From positions 1-32,016 of the forward strand of contig JAYVTS010000341.1 of assembly GCA_043788645.1 (NCBI GenBank): a stretch of 32,016 nucleotides of DNA, written 5' to 3'. The number at the start of each line of letters is the position of its first letter. Position 1 is the stretch's first letter. Below the pieces are notes generated by a model. That model made no database searches. It saw only the letters and a list, made by a program, of their open reading frames with translations, and was not told where the DNA came from. The translations under genes and the position numbers were made by a program. Below are positions 24,752-32,016 of the stretch, one piece after another. The stretch comes from CANIZL01 sp043788645. GTDB taxonomy: Bacteria > Verrucomicrobiota > Verrucomicrobiia > Limisphaerales > UBA9464.

Positions 24752-26182
24752 TCACCCGGGTGCGGGTCTCGACTTCTCAATGGGCTGTTGTTGGAGCCAA
24801 ACGAGTGCGCCGGGCAGATCATGAAATGAGCCGTCCAGTTGTGCTTCAAATGCCAACGCCAAAACGGGCCCGAACCTCGGCCCCGGCGAATGGCCGTGTT
24901 CAATCAGGTGTCGTCCGAGCAAGAGGGGTTTCGGGGCGGATGCTTGCAGGTCGAGTTCACTGGCCTTGGCTAGCAGGGCTATGACGGATTCCGGTATCTG
25001 CTTAGGATTCGGTGGCCGCCCTGAGGCGTCAGCGGTCATGACCAAACCCAATTCACGCACCTGGGCCGGGTACAGGCGACTGGCCAGGCGCCGGATCGTG
25101 CGAGCAGAGGGCTCCGTGTAGTGGGCCATGTGATTCACCACCAAGGGCACAATTCGTTCGCGCAGAATGACGGGTAAATCAAATCGAGTCAGGAAATCAT
25201 CGGCGAGCCGGCCGCTCTCCTGTTCGTGAGCGGGGGAAATAATTCGTTCACGATCTCCACGAAGTTCGGAATAGGTCGTTGTTGCTTTTCCGACATCGTG
25301 TAAAAGGACCGCTAACATGAGCACGGCCCGAGTTGGCGCGTCGGCCGCTCGCCAATCGGGCAAGTTTGCTAACGCGTCGACACAATGGAGCGTGTGGATC
25401 CAGACATCCCCCTCCGGATGCCATTCTGGATCCTGCGGGACGCCCTCAATCGCCTGGAGTTCCGGGTAGTGCTTGAGCCAACCGGTCGCTTGGAGAAATT
25501 GGAGTCCGCGACTCGGCTGGACGCTCTCCGTGGCCCACTTGAGCCACTCTTCCCGGCGACGTTCCACGGCCAGCTCATCATGGGACGAAACGATGCGGCG
25601 GCAAAGTTCGAGGGTTTCTGGCGCTGGGGTCAGATTGAAACGAGCCGCAAATTGCATTCCTCGAAGCACCCGCAGAGGATCCTCGGCAAAGGCGGGACTG
25701 GTATGGCGCAGGCGGTGTGCGGCGAGATCCGCTTGGCCACCGTGAAAGTCGAGGAGGATTTCCGATCGCAAATCATACATCAACGCGTTGATGGTATAGT
25801 CTCGCCGTGCGGAAGCTGTGGCGGGACTCAGGTCCGGCTCGCTAGCTACCGAAAACCCCCGGTGCCCGGTACCTGTTTTTGAATCACGCCGAGGTAGGGC
25901 AAAGTCGTAGGTCCCCTCGGTCGTCGTCAGTTTTACGACGCCGAAGGAACGACCGACGAGATCAGCCCGACCCCAGCGTTGAAGGGCGTTGACGAGTTGT
26001 TCATAGCCGACGCCGAATACTTCCAGATCGAAGTCTTTTACGGAGCGCCCCAGGAGGGCATCGCGAACGCATCCGCCCACGAGGTAGGTGCGGGCCAGTT
26101 CGGGGGTGAGCCGAATCATTCGGTCCAGCAGTGGGGGCAGTCGGTCGCGCACGGACGAAGGAATCGTGAATGTTGGCCGCAT
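24752..26182 (-). CDS. cca: CCA tRNA nucleotidyltransferase / poly(A) polymerase family with HD domain
   Basis: The 476-residue product carries the class II nucleotidyltransferase signature LVGGCVRDALLGR followed by KDFDLEVFG with metal-binding Asp50 and Asp52, the RRDYTINALMYD motif, and the RNA-binding motif EDPLRVLRGMQFAARFNL. An HD domain follows (VWIHTLHCVDAL and LAVLLHDVGKA), as in multifunctional bacterial CCA enzymes with phosphohydrolase activity. It completes or repairs the CCA end of tRNAs in the cytoplasm. Poly(A) polymerase activity cannot be excluded from sequence, because the families overlap. It is the first gene of the minus-strand group cca-Dabb-nth-pyrE and is divergent from the secreted dehydrogenase gene across 177 bases in which no clear promoter was recognised. 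Confidence 0.93.
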   Translation of the reverse strand: MRPTFTIPSSVRDRLPPLLDRMIRLTPELARTYLVGGCVRDALLGRSVKDFDLEVFGVGYEQLVNALQRWGRADLVGRSFGVVKLTTTEGTYDFALPRRDSKTGTGHRGFSVASEPDLSPATASARRDYTINALMYDLRSEILLDFHGGQADLAAHRLRHTSPAFAEDPLRVLRGMQFAARFNLTPAPETLELCRRIVSSHDELAVERRREEWLKWATESVQPSRGLQFLQATGWLKHYPELQAIEGVPQDPEWHPEGDVWIHTLHCVDALANLPDWRAADAPTRAVLMLAVLLHDVGKATTTYSELRGDRERIISPAHEQESGRLADDFLTRFDLPVILRERIVPLVVNHMAHYTEPSARTIRRLASRLYPAQVRELGLVMTADASGRPPNPKQIPESVIALLAKASELDLQASAPKPLLLGRHLIEHGHSPGPRFGPVLALAFEAQLDGSFHDLPGALVWLQQQPIEKSRPAPG

Positions 26183-26359
26183 GGAAAGAGAATTTCCTAG
26201 CCGGATTTTTCAGAATCACGTCCCATTGAAGCAGAAAGAGTTTGGAATTCCTACCTCAAGGTATTGGTGGCGGAAGATCAATCCTCACGGGGTAGACCTC
26301 GAAATACTCGAATTCCACTGGCTCGCGACGCGTCCGAGAGACACCTTTAGTTTTCAAGT

Positions 26360-29011
26360 ATGCACCATCGAATTACCGGCTTGTTACTCAGTTTCGCCGT
26401 TTGGATCAGTTGCTCGATTCACAGTCGGGCGGAAATATCGCCACCCCTCACGTTGAAGAAGGGAGATCACGTTGCCTTGATTGGTAACTCGACGGCTGAT
26501 CGGATGCAGCACGATGGTTGGTTCGAGACGGCGATGGTTGCGAAATTTCCGGAAATGGACCTTGTTTTTCGAAATTTGGCGGCCCCTGCGGATGAAGTGG
26601 CGACCTGGCATCGGTCCGAAAATTTCGGTTCGCGCGACGATTGGTTGAAGAAGGTGCAAGCGGACGTGATTTTCGCTTTCTACGGTTTTAATGAATCGTT
26701 TCAGGGCGATGCGGGGTTACCCAAGTTTAAGAGCGATCTCGGGAAATTTATCAAAACCATTCAGGCGAGTAATTTTAGCGGCAAAGGTTCGCCTCGGTTG
26801 GTGCTATTTGGGCCTATTGCCAACGAGAAAATCAATGATCCAAACCAGCCGGATCCCGCGGCCAACAACGCCAATCTGAAAAAATACACCGCCGCCATCG
26901 CGGAGGTCGCCGCGGCCAATGGTGTGGCTGCGGTGGATTTGTTCTCCCTCTCCCAACGACTTTACGCGCAGAACACCCGCCCCGGGCAATCGTTGACGTT
27001 CAATACCTTTATGCTGACGGAAACGGGCAATCAGGCGCTGGCTCCGGAAATAGTTCGCGAACTCTTCGGCTCAGTGACTCCGCTGAACAAATTCGAAAAG
27101 CTGCGGCTGGCGGTGAATGACAAAAATGCGGAGTGGCATGCGCGGTATCGAACGGTTGACGGATACAATGTCTACGGGGGCCGATCTAAACTGACGTTTC
27201 CAAAAGCCGGCAAGGATTCGCCGAATATTTCGAACTTTGACGTCATGCAGGAGGAAATGTCTCAGCGCGACGTCAAGACCGCTAATCGGGATCTCCGGGT
27301 CTGGGCTCTGGCCAAAGGTGGCGACCTGAAGGTGGACGACTCGAACTTGCCGGTCGTTGACAAACTTGAATCAAATAAAAAGGACATCCAACCCTTCCTC
27401 AGCGGCGAAGAGGCGATCAAACACATGACCGTACCCAAGGGATGCAAGGTGACTCTCTTTGCGAGTGAAGAGCAATTTCCTGAACTGGTTAGCCCGGTTC
27501 AAATGGCCTTTGATACCAAAGGTCGCCTTTGGATCGCGGCCTGGCCGAGCTATCCCGAACTCAGGCCCACCGATACGGTGAAGGATAAGTTGTTAATTTT
27601 TGAGGATCGTCACGGAACCGGCAAAGCGGATAAAATGACCGTCTATTTGGATGGATTAAACTGCCCGACGGGATTCCAATTCTATAAAGATGGCGTGCTG
27701 GTCATGCAGGCACCGGACTTGTGGTTTGCCCGCGATACGAACGGGGATGGTAAGGCAGATACAAAAGAGCGGGTGGTCATGGGGATGGATTCGGCGGACT
27801 CTCACCATACGGCGAATGCCATGGTGCTCGATCCTGGTGGTGCGACTTATTTGAGCGATGGCGTTTTCCATCGTACTCAAGTCGAGACGGCGATCGGGCC
27901 GGTACGTAACTTCGACGGTTGCATCTATCGTTTTGAACCGGTTACTGGGAAGTTTGAGCGATATGTTCCATACGGGTTTGCCAATCCTCACGGACGCGTA
28001 TTCGATCATTGGGGTAACGACATCATCACCGATGCGACGGGTAATGAGAATTTCTTCGCCCCGGCGTTTAGCGGCCATTTGGAATCCGGCAAACACGCCG
28101 GGATGCAGCAATTTTGGAAGCGCCCGTCCCGCCCGTGTCCCGCGACGGGTATCATCTCAAGTCGCCATTTCCCCGAGGAGTTCCAGGACAATTTTCTCAA
28201 TATTAATGTGATCGGATTTCAGGGGATCTTTCGGGTAAAAGTCAGCGAGAGCGGCTCCGGCCTCTCGGGTGAAACGATTCCCCAAGATTTGGTGAAATCG
28301 GATGACCCGAACTTCCGTCCGATCGCGCTCGCGGTGGCTCCCGACGGTTCGATCTATTTCTGCGATTGGGCCAAGCCGCTCATTGGGCACATGCAACATC
28401 ATATTCGCGACCCCAATCGCGACAAACAACATGGGCGCATTTACCGCATGACCTATGAGGGTCGTCCGCTGCTCAAACCCGTGAAAATCGACGGCGAGCC
28501 CATTAAAGCGCTTCTTGAGGCCCTCAAGACACCCGAAGACGATGTCCGCACCCGGGCAAAAATCGAACTCGGCAAACGTGATAGCGCGAAGGTCATTGCG
28601 GCGACTAAAACTTGGATTTCAAAGCTGGATCCCAAAGATCCCGCGTACGAGCACCATCGGTTGGAAGGTCTTTGGGTTCACCAATGGCACAACGTGGTCG
28701 ATGAGGGTTTGCTGAAGGAAGTATTGCACTCGCCCGATCACCGCGCCCGGGCGGCCGCCACGCGCGTGCTGTGCTACTGGCGTGATCGGGTTAAAGATCC
28801 GCTCGCGTTACTCAAGGTGCAGGTGGTTGATGCTCATCCGCGGGTCCGGCTAGAGGCCGTTCGTGCCTGTAGCTTCTTCACCAGCCGCGAGGCGGGGGAC
28901 ATCGCCCTCATGGCACTCGACAAAGAGGCGGATCCGAATAAGCCTGATTACTATATCAAGTATTGCCTCGACGAGACCTTGAAGCAGTTGGATAAGTACA
29001 TGAAAAACTAG
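26360..29011 (+). CDS. Secreted SGNH-like / membrane-bound dehydrogenase propeller / HEAT fusion protein
   Basis: The 883-residue exported protein has three parts behind a signal peptide (GLLLSFAVWISCSIHSRAE). Residues about 35-240 are an SGNH/GDSL-like domain (VALIGNSTADRMQ, FAFYGFNESFQG). Residues about 355-690 match the Planctomycetes-Verrucomicrobia putative membrane-bound dehydrogenase domain, a beta-propeller (LVSPVQMAFDTKGRLWIAAW, YVPYGFANPHGRVFDHWGN, APDGSIYFCDWAKPLIGHM), with an EF-hand-like loop DTNGDGKADTKE. The last 190 residues are HEAT-like repeats. Family members are thought to oxidise sugars or alcohols and pass electrons to a cytochrome c, which here would be the next gene. 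In the SGNH part, the usual GDS is GNS, and Met218 stands where relatives have the catalytic His, so esterase activity is doubtful. Confidence 0.9.
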   Translation: MHHRITGLLLSFAVWISCSIHSRAEISPPLTLKKGDHVALIGNSTADRMQHDGWFETAMVAKFPEMDLVFRNLAAPADEVATWHRSENFGSRDDWLKKVQADVIFAFYGFNESFQGDAGLPKFKSDLGKFIKTIQASNFSGKGSPRLVLFGPIANEKINDPNQPDPAANNANLKKYTAAIAEVAAANGVAAVDLFSLSQRLYAQNTRPGQSLTFNTFMLTETGNQALAPEIVRELFGSVTPLNKFEKLRLAVNDKNAEWHARYRTVDGYNVYGGRSKLTFPKAGKDSPNISNFDVMQEEMSQRDVKTANRDLRVWALAKGGDLKVDDSNLPVVDKLESNKKDIQPFLSGEEAIKHMTVPKGCKVTLFASEEQFPELVSPVQMAFDTKGRLWIAAWPSYPELRPTDTVKDKLLIFEDRHGTGKADKMTVYLDGLNCPTGFQFYKDGVLVMQAPDLWFARDTNGDGKADTKERVVMGMDSADSHHTANAMVLDPGGATYLSDGVFHRTQVETAIGPVRNFDGCIYRFEPVTGKFERYVPYGFANPHGRVFDHWGNDIITDATGNENFFAPAFSGHLESGKHAGMQQFWKRPSRPCPATGIISSRHFPEEFQDNFLNINVIGFQGIFRVKVSESGSGLSGETIPQDLVKSDDPNFRPIALAVAPDGSIYFCDWAKPLIGHMQHHIRDPNRDKQHGRIYRMTYEGRPLLKPVKIDGEPIKALLEALKTPEDDVRTRAKIELGKRDSAKVIAATKTWISKLDPKDPAYEHHRLEGLWVHQWHNVVDEGLLKEVLHSPDHRARAAATRVLCYWRDRVKDPLALLKVQVVDAHPRVRLEAVRACSFFTSREAGDIALMALDKEADPNKPDYYIKYCLDETLKQLDKYMKN

Positions 29012-29054
29012 CTGGGGTTTTCGGGTGCGATGCCCTATCGGATCAGTGCCTAGC

Positions 29055-29090
29055 AAATCGGCATGAGCCTGTGATGGGCCATGCCGATTT
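29055..29090 (+). terminator. Stem-loop between the two redox genes, possible attenuator or weak terminator
   Basis: AAATCGGCATG at 29055-29065 pairs with CATGCCGATTT at 29080-29090, an 11-bp stem that can extend inward by three or four pairs past a bulged A. The following ATTTATTTT run is only moderately T-rich. It lies between the stop of the dehydrogenase and the start of the cytochrome gene, so it may reduce read-through or stabilise either message. Confidence 0.45.
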
Positions 29091-29107
29091 ATTTTCCAGA
29101 ATTCAAC

Positions 29108-31015
29108 ATGAGACTGATTCGCCTTATAGCGGGCCTTTTGATCGCTGCCTTCTGCTTTTTGCCGGTGCGAGCACAGGCAGTATCAACGAACGGTAAACCG
29201 CCGGGCGCGGCCCCCGGAAAACTTTACCTCCCAGCGAATCCCCGGGCCGCGGCGTATGTCTTGAAACGCCTCTCCAACAAAGAATTGATCCAAGCACCCC
29301 GGGTCGAGCCGGTCTATAACGCATTCCTTGAACGGGCCGGCCTTGACCCGAAATTCCGGGAAGAAGCACTCACCGGGCTGGCTGCCCTGCACCAAAGCGA
29401 TCGGGTCACCGAACTCGTCGCCGCCTTGGAACGGCTCGATGCCCAAGGCACGAATGCCGCTCCCGTCATCACCGATCTCGCACTATTGGTAGCGAAAACC
29501 AAGCCCGTGGATCTTGGTGTGAAAAAGGCCAGCCTCGAAGCACTCGCGACGAAGGCCGAGTTTCCGCTGACTCGCCGGGCGGCCGTCGTGGGTCTGATCA
29601 CCGCGGATGGCAAATCCAGCCCAGTTTGGGAGGCGGCGGCTCGGGTTGACTCGAAGCTGATCGATGTCATCGGAGCGGTGCCGTGGATCGTTGATGCCAC
29701 GTTACGCGCCTCATTTCAACCGCTGGTTGCTCCGCTTGCGCAGAAGGCGCCGACTCCGGAGGTGCAGCAGGTGGCGATCCTGGCGTTACCGAGCCTGAAA
29801 GGATATGAATCGACGAATTTTGCGGCTTTGTCTGGATTGATCCGTGCTGGAACGGAGCGCGCCGCGGCGATGCAGGCGCTTTTGCAATTACCACGCTCCG
29901 TTTGGCAGAAAGAAATGGCGGGCTCCGTGTCCCAAAGCTTGGTTGATTATGCGGCGAAGGTGCCCGCCGAGCAACGCACTGAGATCGACTTCCTCAACGC
30001 GGTACAACTGGGGAACGACTTTTCGTTGCTCCTGCCGGTCGAAGAGGGGAGGCGGATCCGCAAAGCTTTGGCCGAACTTGGGGTACGGGTGTTGATTCTG
30101 AAAACTCTTCACGAACAAATGTTATACGATAAAACACGCCTCGTGGTGGAGGCCGGAAAACCGGTTGAAATTATCTTCGAGAATCCCGATTCCATGCCGC
30201 ATAACTTTGTCGTGAGTGTGCCGGGCGCACGGGAAGAGATGGGCAAACTGGCGGACGCACTGACGCCGGACGCTGATGACCAGGGAAGAATGTTTATTCC
30301 GAAATCAGCGAAGGTATTATTTGGTTCGAAACTGGTCGATCCGGGCTCCCGATTGAAACTCAATTTTACTGCGCCGACGGATCCCGGGGAGTATCCGTAT
30401 CTCTGCACCTTTCCCGGGCATTGGATGAGGATGTTTGGGACACTGGTCGTGGCCGCGGACGTGGAGGACTACTTGGCGAAGAATCCGGAACCAGACGCAC
30501 CAAAATCCATCGAATGGAAAATAGCCGATTTCACTGATGACTGGGTGCGTCTCAACCAGCACCGAAACTATTCTGGCGGTAAAGCGCTCTTTAGTACGCT
30601 CGGTTGCGTCCAATGTCATCAATTGGGCACGGAGGGAGCGCCTTTCGGTCCGAACCTGACTGGGGTCTTGACTCGTTGGAAAGGCGATCCGTCGGCCGTC
30701 CTTGAGCAGATACTGGATCCATCCAAAGTAATTGATGAGAAATTCCGGGCGCAATCTTTAGATATTGGCGAAGAGAATGACGTTGTAGGAATGGTGCTCT
30801 CGGAGGACGCGGAGCAGTTGACATTGCAATCCGGACCGTCGTCGGCATTAATTCAAAAGCTCAAGAAAACGGCGATCAAATCACGCACTCCGCAAGTAGG
30901 TTCGTTGATGCCGGGTGGATTGCTCAATTTGGTCAATAAAGAGCAAATATTGGATCTATTGGCTTATCTTTTCGCCGAAGGAAATCCTGCGCATTCGTCA
31001 TTCAACCATCACTAG
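29108..31015 (+). CDS. Secreted HEAT / cupredoxin / cytochrome c fusion protein
   Basis: A 635-residue exported electron-transfer protein. After the signal peptide (LIRLIAGLLIAAFCFLPVRA) come HEAT-like helical repeats (about 45-310). A blue-copper domain follows with His365 (MPHNFVVSVPG) and Cys433, His438 and a Met at 440 or 442 (CTFPGHWMRM), the ligand pattern of azurin/plastocyanin-like modules. A cytochrome c domain carries one haem site CVQCH (500-504) and the downstream ILDPSKVIDEKF segment typical of the planctomycetal haem-binding domain. The protein likely accepts electrons from the preceding dehydrogenase in the periplasm and passes them to the respiratory chain. ATG 29108 gives a clean signal peptide; an upstream TTG at 29081 lies inside a hairpin. 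It starts 96 bases after its partner. Confidence 0.93.
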   Translation: MRLIRLIAGLLIAAFCFLPVRAQAVSTNGKPPGAAPGKLYLPANPRAAAYVLKRLSNKELIQAPRVEPVYNAFLERAGLDPKFREEALTGLAALHQSDRVTELVAALERLDAQGTNAAPVITDLALLVAKTKPVDLGVKKASLEALATKAEFPLTRRAAVVGLITADGKSSPVWEAAARVDSKLIDVIGAVPWIVDATLRASFQPLVAPLAQKAPTPEVQQVAILALPSLKGYESTNFAALSGLIRAGTERAAAMQALLQLPRSVWQKEMAGSVSQSLVDYAAKVPAEQRTEIDFLNAVQLGNDFSLLLPVEEGRRIRKALAELGVRVLILKTLHEQMLYDKTRLVVEAGKPVEIIFENPDSMPHNFVVSVPGAREEMGKLADALTPDADDQGRMFIPKSAKVLFGSKLVDPGSRLKLNFTAPTDPGEYPYLCTFPGHWMRMFGTLVVAADVEDYLAKNPEPDAPKSIEWKIADFTDDWVRLNQHRNYSGGKALFSTLGCVQCHQLGTEGAPFGPNLTGVLTRWKGDPSAVLEQILDPSKVIDEKFRAQSLDIGEENDVVGMVLSEDAEQLTLQSGPSSALIQKLKKTAIKSRTPQVGSLMPGGLLNLVNKEQILDLLAYLFAEGNPAHSSFNHH

Positions 31016-31636
31016 CGACCGTCAATGAAAACGGTTGGCCCTCTCTGCAGCATCGTGGCGGATCGAAGAGGACCAACTGTCCGCCTGGGAGATGCTTTTC
31101 GGCGAGTGCTTTCTGGATCGCCGGTTGGCGCTCCAGCAATCGATCCATGGGTTCGTAGCAATGGGTATCGACGTCGACCTCGTCTTCGATGCCGCAAATT
31201 TCCCAGAGGGTGGAACGAGGACCGGAGCGTTTCGATGAATCGAGCAGCCCGACCTGGGAGAGTGACAATTTACTGCCGGCGTAAATGACTCGGCCGATCA
31301 TCATGGCCAGGGCGCATTTCTCCCACGGTTCCTTACGGAAATAGAGGAGGCGATCTCATTCGAGTTCCTGGGCCAACTCCAGCAGCGCCGTGCTGGCGCC
31401 ACCCTCTCTGGACCCGAGGGGATCTTGAGTGCGTCGGTCGAGCTCCGAGGAACGAGTTCATCGCGCAGTGCCGCCTGCATGAGGCGGAGTTGTGGCAAAG
31501 CGATCCCCGAGACGCGCCCGTGCGTGTGGTGGCGAACCTGCGCCCCCACGCGGTAAGACGAGCGGAAGACGCCGTAATGACGATCTCCCCGGGTCTGAAT
31601 TTCCAAATGAATACGCGGATCCAATTTTATGGCCAC
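31002..31636 (-). pseudogene. IS1634-like transposase remnant, frameshifted and truncated
   Basis: Reading minus from ATG 31636, a first frame gives THGRVSGIALPQLRLMQAALRD; a second gives GASTALLELAQELE, a stop, then LLYFRKEPWEKCALAMMIGR. The latter continues through VIYAGSKLSLSQVG, CGIEDEVDVDTHCYEPMDRL and LLERQPAIQKALAEKHL to GGQLVLFD. These blocks match the N-terminal half of IS1634-group DDE transposases, in which LVLYD.TSSYFEG holds the first catalytic Asp. Here that element is scrambled and the frame ends inside the window, about 14 bases into the cytochrome gene stop region, so the rest of the transposase is absent. At least one frameshift and one internal stop make it non-functional. 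Alternative family names in the IS4 superfamily are possible. Confidence 0.75.
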
Positions 31637-31967
31637 TTAATAACACTACTGAAAAACACTGTAAATAATTAATTTATAAATCTATGTGGCCACACATTTG
31701 CAAAATGAAAAAGCGATAAAACCCGCTCCAGATCGAATCAAAGTCGCCGTGTTCTGGAAAAAAGAGGGGGTAAAGTGCGTCTACGCGGCGCCGTTGATAC
31801 CGGCAATCGAGTCGCGCAGGAAATCATCACCGATCTCGCCTAAAGGTCTACAAGAGCCACCCTCTCGGTGGCGGGAACAGTTTCGCAAAAAGGGCCGGAA
31901 ACCCTGGCGTCCCGGCTCTGATTCTAATTCGCTTTCAAATTTAGATTAACTCTGGCATGGTTGCGGC
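31637..31967. other. Intergenic stretch with no supported gene
   Basis: Bases 31637-31690 are AT-rich and hold two copies of TGGCCAC (31630-31636 and 31686-31692), possibly related to the insertion sequence end. An open frame at 31686-31949 has no recognisable content. A small hairpin GCCACC/GGTGGC at 31856-31872 has no T tract. Confidence 0.55.
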
Positions 31968-32016
31968 ATGGCCAGACCACGCCGGATCGACCCGCTACTC
32001 GTCCAGCGGGCGCAGG
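31968..32016 (+). CDS. Start of an unidentified gene cut by the right edge, possibly a helix-turn-helix transposase
   Basis: ATG at 31968 opens a frame for 16 residues, MARPRRIDPLLVQRAQ, before the window ends. The opening resembles the first residues of helix-turn-helix transposases or regulators that begin MARP(L/R)RI. With so few codons this is only a suggestion; proximity to a decayed insertion sequence makes a mobile gene plausible. Confidence 0.33.
   Translation, partial: MARPRRIDPLLVQRAQ

Noticed and set aside
29081..29107. TTG start for the cytochrome fusion
   Set aside because: It lies within the second arm of an 11-bp hairpin, and the ATG at 29108 gives a proper signal peptide.
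31686..31949. 87-codon open frame near the right edge
   Set aside because: No recognisable domain, no ribosome binding site and basic low-complexity composition; treated as chance.

Overview
The window looks like a chromosomal segment of a Verrucomicrobiota bacterium. The basis is a gene set arranged like the Akkermansia muciniphila Amuc_1098-1101 pilus-like locus, a Planctomycetes-Verrucomicrobia type secreted dehydrogenase with a cupredoxin-cytochrome partner, and secreted proteins carrying thrombospondin type 3-like calcium repeats. This assignment is inferred from gene content; no rRNA or tRNA gene was found.

Left part (1-9350). It opens with the tail of a REP-associated tyrosine transposase followed by a doublet of hairpins. 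Housekeeping and accessory genes follow: glycerate kinase (minus), an aldo/keto reductase (plus), an NADPH-dependent FMN reductase (minus), a frameshifted DoxX-like gene, an olsB-olsA pair for ornithine lipid synthesis, an unknown protein behind a near-consensus sigma-70 promoter, a twice-frameshifted SEC-C motif gene, a solo sugar-type ABC permease (minus) and a HAD phosphatase.

Centre (9547-23085). Seven closely spaced plus-strand genes end at a strong rho-independent terminator. The first four encode a PilM-PilN fusion, an Amuc_1100-like protein, an Amuc_1099-like protein and a large secretin with polyglycine tracts. The last three encode big proteins with signal peptides: a seven-repeat propeller with FN3 and calcium-binding repeats, and two proteins of unknown fold (518 and 1111 residues). 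No pilin, prepilin peptidase, PilC-type platform protein or PilB/PilT ATPase is encoded here. The inferred picture is an envelope-spanning pilus- or secretion-type machine co-transcribed with candidate surface components or substrates. This is the most interesting part of the window.

Right part (23094-32016). A converging minus-strand group cca - Dabb protein - nth - pyrE is followed by a plus-strand pair of secreted redox proteins: an SGNH-dehydrogenase-HEAT fusion and a HEAT-cupredoxin-cytochrome c fusion. The edge holds a decayed, truncated IS1634-like transposase and the first codons of an unidentified gene.

Three separate frameshifts in the left part can each be repaired by removing a single G, so either local gene decay or consensus sequence error has to be considered there.
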